Positions 56,391-64,000 of a DNA stretch of 64,000 nucleotides are shown piece by piece. Source of the DNA: Actinomycetota bacterium (lineage in GTDB: Bacteria > Actinomycetota > Acidimicrobiia > Acidimicrobiales > RAAP-2); NCBI GenBank assembly GCA_009726065.1, contig WLNA01000001.1, positions 62,001 to 126,000 on the forward strand, written 5' to 3'. The notes below the pieces were generated by a model, which searched no databases, had not been told where the DNA came from, and worked only from the letters and a program-made list of their open reading frames with translations. Every line of letters begins with the position of its first letter. The first letter of the stretch is position 1. Both the position numbers and the translations under genes were made by a program.

Positions 56391-57064
56391 CGATGCCGTT
56401 CTACGTAACCCCCGAACAACAGATGAAGGACCGGGCCGAGTACGCCCAGAAGGGCATTGCTCGCGGTCGCTCTCTGATTGCCTGCATCTATAACGATGGC
56501 GTTCTATTCGTCGCCGAGAATCCTTCGGCGTCATTGAACAAAATAAGTGAGATTTATGACCGCATTGGGTTTGCGGGGGTTGGCAAGTACAACGAGTTCC
56601 ACGAGCTCCGTACCGCCGGTGTCCGTTGGGCCGACTCTACGGGATTTCGTTATTCCCGTGAAGATGTGGATGCACGGTCTCTTGCCAATGTCTATGCGCA
56701 ATACCTCGGGACTAGCTTCACCGATGGCGGCAAGCCCCTCGAAGTAGAGGTTCTCGTAGCTCAACTGGGCATTCGAAATAAGCCGACCAAGATTTACCAC
56801 ATAGCTTTCGAAGGCACTATCACTGACGAGACTCGCTTTGCGGTCTTGGGTGGTGATAGCGAGACGATTCGCACGCGCTTTGTAGCCGAGGGCGATGACG
56901 TAACAACTTTGGGGATCACGTTGCAACGAGCGGTTCGTGCGCTTTCAGGCCCCGACCGAACGTTGCCCGCTGCTGATCTCGAGGTCGCTCGCCTAGAGGA
57001 TTTAGGAAATCGAAGGACCTTCACCCGCTTGAGCGATGACCTCGTCGGTCAATTGCTGGCCTAG
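56387..57064 (+). CDS. prcA: Proteasome alpha subunit
   Basis: 225-residue structural ring subunit. The N-terminal gate segment [24 protein letters not shown] is typical of actinobacterial PrcA, followed by [21 protein letters not shown]. There is no N-terminal Thr, as expected. C-terminus ends [11 protein letters not shown]. Overlaps prcB by four bases. pafA follows after 32 bases with its own -10. Confidence 0.95.
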   Translation: MTMPFYVTPEQQMKDRAEYAQKGIARGRSLIACIYNDGVLFVAENPSASLNKISEIYDRIGFAGVGKYNEFHELRTAGVRWADSTGFRYSREDVDARSLANVYAQYLGTSFTDGGKPLEVEVLVAQLGIRNKPTKIYHIAFEGTITDETRFAVLGGDSETIRTRFVAEGDDVTTLGITLQRAVRALSGPDRTLPAADLEVARLEDLGNRRTFTRLSDDLVGQLLA

Positions 57065-57084
57065 TTCCGTTCAACGGGCTGAGG

Positions 57085-57090
57085 TACGGT
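57085..57090 (+). promoter_or_regulatory. Candidate leaderless -10 box of pafA
   Basis: TACGGT ends 6 bases (TCTCTC) before the pafA ATG. No ribosome site. Confidence 0.5.
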
Positions 57091-57096
57091 TCTCTC

Positions 57097-58464
57097 ATGC
57101 ACCGGCGAATCTACGGTCTTGAGACTGAATACGGAATCACCTACAGCTTTAACGGTCAACGCCGGCTCAGTCCCGATGACGTTTCACGTGTTCTTTTCAG
57201 AAAAGTGGTGGCGTGGGGTAGGTCGAGCAACGTTTTTCTTGAAAATGGTTCCCGACTGTATCTCGACGTCGGTAGCCACCCTGAATATGCCACAGCGGAG
57301 TGCGACAATCTCTACGACCTGGTCGCGCAAGACAGCGCGGGGGAGCGCATCCTTCAGAGCTTGGTGGCGTCAGCGCAACGCCAACTCAGCGATGAGGGCA
57401 GTAACGGTTCGATCTATCTCTTTCGGAATAACACGGATTCGGCCGGCAACAGCTACGGCTGTCACGAGAACTACTGCACCGAACGCGATGAAGACCTCAA
57501 GCGGCACGAGCAGTTCCTCATTCCTTTTTTGGTGAGCCGGCAGATATGGAGTGGCGCCGGCAAGGTTGTCACGACTGCCTCACGGGGTACCCATTTCGGA
57601 CTCAGTCAGCGGGCCGAACATATATGGGAGTCAATTTCGTCAGCGACTACGCGTAGTAGGCCCATTATTAATACGAGAGATGAGCCACACGCTGATCCCG
57701 AGAAATACCGCCGACTACACGTCATAGTGGGGGACTCCAATATGAGCGAATTCGCCACGTTCGTCAAGGTCGGTGCAACTTGTCTCATATTGTCGATGAT
57801 CGAGGATCGTCACACCATCTTGAGGGACCTGACTCTCGAACAGCCAATTAAAGCGTTTCGAGAAATTTCAATGGATCCCTTTGGTGACGGTCACTGCAAG
57901 GTCCGACTAGCCAATGGACGAGAGATGACGCCCCTCGAGTTGCAAGAAGAGATCTGCGAACGAGTTGAGGCTTACACGGTAAAGCGCGAGATACCTTCAG
58001 ACCAACTCGAAGCACTTCGTCTATGGCGGGGGGTGTTGACCCAGTTGCGTCTTGACCCGCTGGTACTCGCCGACAGGCTGGACTGGGTAGCCAAGTACTC
58101 CTTGATCGAAGCACTCCGCGCCAAAGAACACGTGCCCCTCACGGATCCCAAAGTGCAGCTCATAGATCTCCTCTATCACGACACAGATCCTCAGCGGGGC
58201 CTCTATCACCGCCTGGCCGCTAAAGGCAACTTGATTCGAATGGTTGACGAGCCACTTGTTCAGTCAGCAATAACACAGGCACCCGAGACCACTAGAGCCA
58301 GGATGCGAGGAGCCTTCGTTCGACGTGCCAAGGAAAAAAATCGGGACTTCACCGTTGACTGGGTGCATCTGAAGTTGAATGATCAAGTACAACGGACCGT
58401 CCTTCTAAAGGACCCATTCACGAGCCATGACGATCGGTTCGATCGTCTCTTAAATTCCCTCTAA
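57097..58464 (+). CDS. pafA: Pup ligase PafA
   Basis: 455-residue ligase that attaches the C-terminal Glu of Pup to substrate lysines. GLETEYGI (7-14) has the catalytic Glu, followed by [27 protein letters not shown] and [25 protein letters not shown]. It lacks the Dop loop, which separates it from the Dop paralogue upstream. In many actinobacteria pafB and pafC follow; here a signal peptidase gene comes next. Confidence 0.96.
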   Translation: MHRRIYGLETEYGITYSFNGQRRLSPDDVSRVLFRKVVAWGRSSNVFLENGSRLYLDVGSHPEYATAECDNLYDLVAQDSAGERILQSLVASAQRQLSDEGSNGSIYLFRNNTDSAGNSYGCHENYCTERDEDLKRHEQFLIPFLVSRQIWSGAGKVVTTASRGTHFGLSQRAEHIWESISSATTRSRPIINTRDEPHADPEKYRRLHVIVGDSNMSEFATFVKVGATCLILSMIEDRHTILRDLTLEQPIKAFREISMDPFGDGHCKVRLANGREMTPLELQEEICERVEAYTVKREIPSDQLEALRLWRGVLTQLRLDPLVLADRLDWVAKYSLIEALRAKEHVPLTDPKVQLIDLLYHDTDPQRGLYHRLAAKGNLIRMVDEPLVQSAITQAPETTRARMRGAFVRRAKEKNRDFTVDWVHLKLNDQVQRTVLLKDPFTSHDDRFDRLLNSL

Positions 58465-58486
58465 CTAAATGGGAGGTCGTGCCGAC

Positions 58487-58492
58487 TAGGGT
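58487..58492 (+). promoter_or_regulatory. Candidate -10 box of lepB
   Basis: TAGGGT ends 8 bases before the lepB GTG in the 36-base pafA-lepB gap. No ribosome site near the start. Confidence 0.4.
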
Positions 58493-58500
58493 TAGCAGTC

Positions 58501-59130
58501 GTGGGGGACAATCAGGCAGACGATGTAGTGTCGGATGTCAGTGCCGTGGTTGATGTCTCCCCTGAAGGCAACCAGCAGCCAGGTGCCGGAAGAAAATCGC
58601 TGACTCGCTGGCTCGCCGAGTGGCTGGGCATAATCCTGATTGCTCTTAGCGCAGCGTTTCTCATTCGCGCCTACGTCTTCCAAACTTTCTACATACCTTC
58701 AGTATCGATGGTTCCAACGCTTCAAGTTGGCGACCGAATAATTGTTTCTAAGTTGTCGACGGCTTTTGGCGACATCAACCGTGGAGATGTCATTGTTTTC
58801 AAGCACCCGCCACAGGAGCAGTGCGGGGGTGACACCGGGCCGAATTCCGACCTCGTCAAGCGAGTCATCGGCTTGCCGGGAGACCGACTGACGAGTCGTA
58901 ATAACAAAATCTACATCAACGGAGAACTACTGATCGAACACTGGGAGCATGCGCCAGACCTCGGAAACGAAATTGGCAATGTCAAGGTGCCTAAGAATCA
59001 GTACTTCATGATGGGTGATAATCGACCCAGCTCGTGCGACAGTCGGATATGGGGTACCTTGCCAAAATCACTGATTGTGGGCAAGGTTGTCCTGCGGATC
59101 TGGCCTCTTTCGCAAATCGGACACCCGTAG
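58501..59130 (+). CDS. lepB: Signal peptidase I
   Basis: 209-residue membrane-bound serine protease removing Sec and Tat signal peptides. A cytoplasmic acidic N-terminus, one membrane helix (about 41-58), catalytic Ser69 in PSVSMVPTL and general base Lys120 in VKRVIGLPGDR, then GDNRPSSCDSRIWG. Sits between pafA and tatA, where pafBC is found in many relatives; near tatAC it forms an export cluster. Confidence 0.95.
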   Translation: MGDNQADDVVSDVSAVVDVSPEGNQQPGAGRKSLTRWLAEWLGIILIALSAAFLIRAYVFQTFYIPSVSMVPTLQVGDRIIVSKLSTAFGDINRGDVIVFKHPPQEQCGGDTGPNSDLVKRVIGLPGDRLTSRNNKIYINGELLIEHWEHAPDLGNEIGNVKVPKNQYFMMGDNRPSSCDSRIWGTLPKSLIVGKVVLRIWPLSQIGHP

Positions 59131-59152
59131 TACCGGACCCATAAATGAGTCC

Positions 59153-59158
59153 TACAAT
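59153..59158 (+). promoter_or_regulatory. Candidate leaderless -10 box of tatA
   Basis: TACAAT ends 6 bases (GGCACT) before the GTG at 59165. The box matches the actinobacterial -10 consensus well. Confidence 0.6.
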
Positions 59159-59164
59159 GGCACT

Positions 59165-59539
59165 GTGTTCAACCTGAGCCCTTTCAAGTTGATGATCATT
59201 GTGGCAGTCATCTTGATCTTCCTCGGACCCGACAAATTGCCACAAGCAGCGCGCCAGATCGGCGAAGGCTGGCGTTCGCTCAAGAAGTTCCAACAGCGTG
59301 TGGAGTCTGAGGTTCGAGAAGCGATTCCGTCCCTCCCCAGTAGTGGAGATTTAGCGCGCGTCGTGCGTAGCCCCGTGAATCTCTTGAATGAAATTGCCAG
59401 TCGCACCCAATCAATCGACGATCTTGTCGAGGACAGCCCGCCGCCAGCAGATACCAACGACGATGAAATCGAACCGGATACTTTGATAGTTGGCGAGTTC
59501 ACGCCACCGCCGCCACCGCCAGACCCTTCTTGGAATTGA
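59165..59539 (+). CDS. tatA: Sec-independent translocase protein TatA/TatB
   Basis: 124 residues. GTG 59165 (VFNLSPFKLM) is chosen because TACAAT lies 6 bases upstream and the N-terminus then fits the family; the frame continues back into lepB. One membrane helix (about 8-20), then FLGPDKLPQAARQIGEGWRSL, the hinge and amphipathic helix. A long acidic and proline-rich tail (PPPPPPDPSWN) follows. TatA and TatB are hard to tell apart here; only one such gene is in the cluster. Confidence 0.88.
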   Translation: MFNLSPFKLMIIVAVILIFLGPDKLPQAARQIGEGWRSLKKFQQRVESEVREAIPSLPSSGDLARVVRSPVNLLNEIASRTQSIDDLVEDSPPPADTNDDEIEPDTLIVGEFTPPPPPPDPSWN

Positions 59540-59545
59540 GTAATC

Positions 59546-60280
59546 GTGGATAGTTCCTTTCAACGGGCCTCTCGTGGCATGACGCTGACGCAGCATCTCA
59601 GCGAAGCACGTCGGCGCATACTCCTCAGTTTTTTGGCGGTCGTCGTCTTTGGCATATTGGCCTTCGTCGAATACAACGCAATACTGACATTCCTTGAGAA
59701 GCCCTACTGTGACTTGAACTTGGCGGAATCATGCCAGCTAACCGCCATTGGCGCGTTGAGCGCATTCTCAATCAGGATCAAGATTGCTTACTACTGCGGA
59801 ATGCTCTTTGCGTCGCCGGTAGTCCTCTGGCAAATATGGCGGTTCATTACTCCTGGATTGAAGAAGAGGGAACGGCGCTACGCTCTCTCCTTTCTGATCG
59901 CCGCCACTATGTTCTTCGCCGGTGGATGCTCAATGGCTTTCTTGATGTTTAACCACGCTCTTCAATTCCTCAACGCCATCGGTGGTTCCGGCATAACTAC
60001 TTTGTACACCGCCGACTCCTACATCGGTCTAATTATTTTGATGATGTTCGTCTTTGGCTTGACCTTTGAGTTCCCAGTCATTTTGGTGGGGCTCCAACTC
60101 GGGCGAGTGGTCACCTCCCGCCAACTCTTGAAGTTTTGGCGGTACGCCATCATCCTCATTACGGTGGCCTCCGCCGTCTTCACCCCGAGCGGTGACCCAC
60201 TTTCGATGATGGCAATGATGATCCCGCTTCTTGCTTTCTACTTTTTGGCCATTGGCGTCGGAAAGTTGGCCAAGCGGTGA
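59546..60280 (+). CDS. tatC: Sec-independent translocase protein TatC
   Basis: 244-residue six-helix membrane protein that recognises twin-arginine signal peptides. N-terminal LTQHLSEARRRI, then membrane helices, the RFITPGLKKRERRY loop and FGLTFEFPVILVGLQLG. GTG start 6 bases after tatA. Its TGA overlaps the GTG of the helicase gene. Confidence 0.95.
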   Translation: MDSSFQRASRGMTLTQHLSEARRRILLSFLAVVVFGILAFVEYNAILTFLEKPYCDLNLAESCQLTAIGALSAFSIRIKIAYYCGMLFASPVVLWQIWRFITPGLKKRERRYALSFLIAATMFFAGGCSMAFLMFNHALQFLNAIGGSGITTLYTADSYIGLIILMMFVFGLTFEFPVILVGLQLGRVVTSRQLLKFWRYAIILITVASAVFTPSGDPLSMMAMMIPLLAFYFLAIGVGKLAKR

Positions 60281-62412
60281 CATCAATAAACCGTGATGAA
60301 TTCATCGCGGGTCTTGGTTTTGGAGTGGACGAGTTTCAAATCGAAGCCTTCGACGCGATCGACACTGGTCAAAACGTTCTCGTCAGCGCACCTACAGGCT
60401 CCGGCAAGACACTGGTTGCCACCTACGCCATCGAAAAGGTTCTGCGAGAAGGAGGTCGCGCCTTTTACACGACTCCACTCAAGGCTCTTTCGAATCAGAA
60501 ATTTGGCGAATTGGGGAAGCGTTTCGGCACCGAGCACGTGGGCCTCTTAACGGGCGACACTTCAGTCAATCGTGGTGCTTCCATCGTGGTCATGACTACC
60601 GAGGTGCTTCGCAATATGCTCCTGACCGAGTCTGGACGCGTGCAAGATCTCTCACTCGTCGTTATGGACGAAGTTCACTACCTGCAGGATCCCTTCCGGG
60701 GTGGAGTCTGGGAAGAGGTCATCATATTGACTCCTTCTGAGGTGCAGTTTGTGGCCCTCTCAGCCACCGTGGCTAATGCTCCCTTTCTCGGTGAGTGGCT
60801 TACCGAAGTACGCGGACATACTGAAGTCATCGTGGAGCTGGAGCGACCAATCACACTTCACAACCATGTGGCCATTCACCGTCGAGGTCAGAATATGCCC
60901 GAACTTTTCGATCTACTTGACGGCGATCGCCTCTCAGATCCGGCTCGAAAAGTTGATGCCCTACTTAAGAATTCTCGAAGGTTTCGACCTGGCCCCCAGT
61001 GGCGCGGAGACCGGTCCAGCGCTCCGCCGCCGCCATACAGCACACCTCGGCGGAGCGATCTACTACGAGTAATAGACGACGAAGATTTTGGTCCGACCAT
61101 TTACTTCATTTTCTCTCGAGCGGGTTGTGATGATGCTGTTCGGCAGTGTCGACGCGACGGCGTTCGCTTCACAACTCGTGACATGGCGTCTGCAATAGAC
61201 GACATCGCCACCGATCGGGTTCGTTCATTCGAGGACGACGACCTTAACGCCCTCGGTTTTCCAGAGTTTCAAGATTCACTACGCAATGGCATTGCGGCGC
61301 ACCACGCCGGGATGGTACCGGCCTTCCGGGAGATTGTTGAAACATGTTTCGAGCGAGGCCTCCTCGGCGTAGTTTTTGCGACCGAGACACTGGCGTTGGG
61401 AGTCAATATGCCTGCTCGTTCAGTGGTGCTCGAGAAGTTTTCGAAATACTCCGACGCCGGCCGCAACACACTTTCGAGTGGCGAGTTTGCGCAGATGACC
61501 GGACGGGCTGGACGCCGTGGTCTCGATGATGAGGGTCACGCCATTATCAGCTTCGCCCTCGAGACTTCGATGGCTGATATTGGCCGAGTGGCAGTCGCTC
61601 CGGCACCTGATCTTCATAGTTCTTTCCGTCCCACCTACAACTTCACCGCCAACCTGATTCACCACTTTGATGAAGAGATGGCCCTCACCATTTTGAATCG
61701 GAGCTTTGCCCAGTTTGAAGCTGACCGGAGACCCGCTGGTGTTCGCCGCACCTTGACTGACCAGATGATGGCTCGACGGAGTGTCTTCGAAGACCTTGGG
61801 TACGGATTGAAGTGGACGCTAACGGCCCGAGGTGAGGCCCTGCGGTCCATTTACCACGAAAATGACTTACTACTCTGCGAGGCTTGGTTCGAAGGAGCCT
61901 TCGACGATATCGAACCGGCCACCTTGGCGGCCGTCCTTAGTTGTTTTGCCTTCGAGGGCCGTCGGACGAAGCCCAAGCCGGCCGCCAAGGGGACTAAGCA
62001 GCGCAAGCCCAAGGACATTAAAGACCGCCTAGGGCCCCAACGGCGTGCTGACATCATTGACCGACTCGCACTTATCTCCACGCTGCACTTCCGTGTGGTG
62101 GAGAGTGAGGAACGACACAAGGTGAAGCACGCGAAGGGCCTGGATGACGGCTTTGCCCGAGCCATTGCGTCTTGGACCCGAGGGGCCTCGCTGGCGACGG
62201 CTCTGGACGTTGCGGATGCCGAGGTGGGCACGATGGCTCCGGGAGATTTCGTGCGTCACGCCAAACAGGTTGCCGACCTGTGCGAGCAAATTGCCCGATT
62301 AGCGGTGGGGACCGAAATTGTCGCCGTAGCCGAGGAGGCGAAGGCGGGCATTTTGCGCAGCGTGGTAGCCGGTTCTATGGGAATCCCTCATTTGCCAGGT
62401 TCTACGCTCTAA
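60277..62412 (+). CDS. Ski2-like DEVH-box helicase (HelY/Mtr4-like)
   Basis: 711-residue superfamily 2 helicase, probably acting on RNA. Walker A APTGSGKT (38-45), TTPLKALSNQK, DEVH at 131-134, LSATVAN, ATETLALGVNMP and QMTGRAGRRGLD. The C-terminal part has a shortened arch-like region and a Lys-rich stretch (about 565-585). The mycobacterial counterpart HelY is clearly longer. The tatA-tatC-helicase order is conserved in actinobacteria. Confidence 0.92.
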   Translation: MTSINRDEFIAGLGFGVDEFQIEAFDAIDTGQNVLVSAPTGSGKTLVATYAIEKVLREGGRAFYTTPLKALSNQKFGELGKRFGTEHVGLLTGDTSVNRGASIVVMTTEVLRNMLLTESGRVQDLSLVVMDEVHYLQDPFRGGVWEEVIILTPSEVQFVALSATVANAPFLGEWLTEVRGHTEVIVELERPITLHNHVAIHRRGQNMPELFDLLDGDRLSDPARKVDALLKNSRRFRPGPQWRGDRSSAPPPPYSTPRRSDLLRVIDDEDFGPTIYFIFSRAGCDDAVRQCRRDGVRFTTRDMASAIDDIATDRVRSFEDDDLNALGFPEFQDSLRNGIAAHHAGMVPAFREIVETCFERGLLGVVFATETLALGVNMPARSVVLEKFSKYSDAGRNTLSSGEFAQMTGRAGRRGLDDEGHAIISFALETSMADIGRVAVAPAPDLHSSFRPTYNFTANLIHHFDEEMALTILNRSFAQFEADRRPAGVRRTLTDQMMARRSVFEDLGYGLKWTLTARGEALRSIYHENDLLLCEAWFEGAFDDIEPATLAAVLSCFAFEGRRTKPKPAAKGTKQRKPKDIKDRLGPQRRADIIDRLALISTLHFRVVESEERHKVKHAKGLDDGFARAIASWTRGASLATALDVADAEVGTMAPGDFVRHAKQVADLCEQIARLAVGTEIVAVAEEAKAGILRSVVAGSMGIPHLPGSTL

Positions 62413-62424
62413 TCTCAAAACCTC

Positions 62425-64000
62425 ATGCACCCCTATGCGACCGAGGAATTCACAGCCGCTGAAACTGACGTTTTGCGGCGCTACTTCACGAACCTCGAGG
62501 GTCCCGTATTTGCGTTGGTCAATCTTCCTGAAGTTGTGAAGGGCGCGCTCTTTGCTCGCTATTCACGCTCGTCGAAGAGCTTGCGCCGACTCTTCTTGGA
62601 TGAGTTCGTCGAGGACTTAGTGCTCGATGGTGATGAGTCAATCGACGCCACGATCGGCCTAGAACGTGCGGATGATCTCTACCAGAAAGTCTTCTTTGAG
62701 TACGGCGACGATTCAGTCGCCCAACTCGGTGGCGTGCATCTCGCGTGCGAGCAGGCTTCGAATGTTTTGACCAAGATTCTCGAATGGGGCCGCATCATGA
62801 GTTACCTCGAGCAATCGACACGGTATCTGGGCTATGACAAAAGGTTGAGTAATGGGTTCTACCGCTATTACCGCGACCACGACCTTCTCGACAGCAAATA
62901 TGGCGCTAAGTACGTTGGCGAAATGGACCGGATGTTTGACGCCTATAGCGAGCTGCTTCCGAAGATTGTTGACTTCACTACCAAGAAATTCCCTAAGACA
63001 GTGGAAGATACTGACTTTTCTTATCGCATGGCCATTCGAGCCAAAGCTCTCGATGCGGTACGCGGTCTCCTACCTGCGAGCGCGCTCTCAAACGTAGGCA
63101 TCTACGGCTCGGGGCAGGCTTACGAGTCCCTCCTGCTGCGCATGCGCGCGCACCCACTCCCAGAGGCCCGCCACTACGCCGACATGATGTTGACCGAACT
63201 GCGCAAAGTGATTCCGTCTTTCCTTAAGCGGGTCGATCTAGAAGATCGAGGCGTCGCTTGGACCAACTACCTCGCCGACACCAAGTCCGCCACGGGCCAG
63301 ATACTTCGTGAGCTCTGGGATGACGTTTCATCTGAACCCGGTGAATCAGTCAATCTCATTGGCTTCGATCCCGACGGCGAACAACGGATCGTAGAGGCCA
63401 TCGCATTCGCCCACTCCACGACCTCTGACGAGGAGGCCAAGCGACGCGTGGCAGCATTGACCCCCGCCGAGCGCGCAGCAATTCTCAGAACCTACGTGGG
63501 GGACCGAGGTAATCGGCGGCATCGTCCTGGTCGTGCCTTCGAACGAACTGATTACCGGTTTGAACTGGTCACGGACTACGGCGCATTCCGGGATCTTCAG
63601 CGGCATCGCCTTCTCACCATTGAATGGCAGCCTCTCACGACGGAGCTCGGCTACGACACTCCATCACTTATTGAAGAGGCTGGCTGCGGAGCAGAGTACG
63701 CAGCGAGCCTGGACCGCTCTCGAGAGCTATATGAGACGCTCGTTGACGAATTTCCGGAGCAGGCGCAGTACGCCGTTGCCTTGGCGTTTCGAATTAGGTA
63801 CGTCATGCAGATGAACGCGCGTGAAGCCATGCACCTGATTGAGCTTCGTTCTGGCCCTCAGGGTCACCCCAGTTATCGCCGCGTAGCCCACGAAATGCAT
63901 CGATTAATAGGCGAAGTGGCCGGCCACACGACAATCGCCGACGCGATGTCCTACGTCGACTTCAGCGATACCGATCTTGAGCGACTAGAGGCCGAACGGG
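62425..64000 (+). CDS. Double-domain ThyX-like protein (3' end outside window)
   Basis: A frame open from ATG 62425 to the right edge, at least 525 residues with no stop. Both halves resemble flavin-dependent thymidylate synthase ThyX. N-terminal half: FARYSRSSKSLRRLFLDEF (about 46-64) and YLEQSTRYLGYD. C-terminal half: DLQRHRLLTIEWQPL with RHR at 393-395, and HLIELRSGPQGHPSYR. In true ThyX a Ser follows RHR after seven residues; here that position (403) is Pro. dTMP synthesis is therefore doubtful. No ribosome site precedes the ATG, which is 12 bases after the helicase stop. Confidence 0.7.
   Translation, partial: MHPYATEEFTAAETDVLRRYFTNLEGPVFALVNLPEVVKGALFARYSRSSKSLRRLFLDEFVEDLVLDGDESIDATIGLERADDLYQKVFFEYGDDSVAQLGGVHLACEQASNVLTKILEWGRIMSYLEQSTRYLGYDKRLSNGFYRYYRDHDLLDSKYGAKYVGEMDRMFDAYSELLPKIVDFTTKKFPKTVEDTDFSYRMAIRAKALDAVRGLLPASALSNVGIYGSGQAYESLLLRMRAHPLPEARHYADMMLTELRKVIPSFLKRVDLEDRGVAWTNYLADTKSATGQILRELWDDVSSEPGESVNLIGFDPDGEQRIVEAIAFAHSTTSDEEAKRRVAALTPAERAAILRTYVGDRGNRRHRPGRAFERTDYRFELVTDYGAFRDLQRHRLLTIEWQPLTTELGYDTPSLIEEAGCGAEYAASLDRSRELYETLVDEFPEQAQYAVALAFRIRYVMQMNAREAMHLIELRSGPQGHPSYRRVAHEMHRLIGEVAGHTTIADAMSYVDFSDTDLERLEAER

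Noticed and set aside
59131-59164. A remnant of pafB/pafC between lepB and tatA
   Set aside because: The 34-base gap is too short and holds only the tatA -10 region.

Overview
The window is a gene-dense, ordinary-looking chromosomal segment of an actinobacterium. No rRNA, insertion sequence, prophage, CRISPR array or replication origin was seen. The lineage rests on three things read directly from the sequence: a complete Pup-proteasome locus (mpa, dop, pup, prcB, prcA, pafA), a two-domain F420-precursor enzyme FbiC, and the gene orders uvrC-rapZ-yvcK-gap-pgk-tpiA-secG and pafA-tatA-tatC-helY. The moderate GC content, compact genes and missing whiA and pafBC suggest Acidimicrobiia or a similarly streamlined group, but that placement is inference. 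No stretch above 300 bases lacks a gene. The longest gaps are about 50 to 155 bases and hold promoters, tRNAs or a hairpin.

Layout: 1-10369 (+) is one long run: uvrA (5' end outside the window), uvrC, rapZ, yvcK, the glycolytic genes gap-pgk-tpiA, secG and an orphan solute-binding protein. 10409-12950 (+) carries tRNA-Leu(GAG), nadK and recN. 12984-16761 (+) carries pyrG, a Nudix hydrolase, xerD and a site-2 protease. trpS (-) faces them. 17798-23860 (+) is a tightly overlapping run: scpA-scpB-rluB-aroH-tyrA-aroA-cmk-plsC. 23857-26296 (-) holds ispH, an HD-domain protein and a glycosyltransferase. 26347-32468 (+) holds a PDZ/radical-SAM-like DUF512 protein, der, a small zinc-ribbon membrane protein, a gamma-carbonic-anhydrase-like protein, an FAH-family enzyme and an alkylsulfatase-like metallo-hydrolase. 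32465-34315 (-) holds a short serine-acetyltransferase-like protein, tRNA-Pro(GGG), thiS and thiO. 34402-42160 (+) holds gltB-gltD, an acyl-CoA synthetase and a small helical protein. 42157-49842 (-) is tkt-tal-pgi-fbiC-LOG. 49904-51823 (+) holds a thioesterase, three small membrane proteins and trmI, with a ferredoxin (-) facing them. 52163-64000 (+) is the proteasome locus, lepB, tatA-tatC, a Ski2-like helicase and a double-domain ThyX-like gene cut by the right edge.

How the genes work together: nucleotide excision repair (UvrA, UvrC), lower glycolysis, the non-oxidative pentose phosphate branch next to F420 precursor synthesis, tyrosine/shikimate synthesis, chromosome segregation (ScpAB, XerD), glutamate synthesis, protein export (SecG, TatAC, LepB) and Pup-dependent proteolysis.

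Two architectural signals stand out. First, all five convergent gene pairs overlap by exactly four bases, sharing a palindromic stop tetranucleotide (CTAA, TTAG, TTAG, TTAA, CTAG). Second, at least eleven starts carry a TANNNT hexamer ending exactly six bases before the start codon, the geometry expected of leaderless mRNAs. At two of them the preceding gene's stop codon forms the first three bases of the hexamer.
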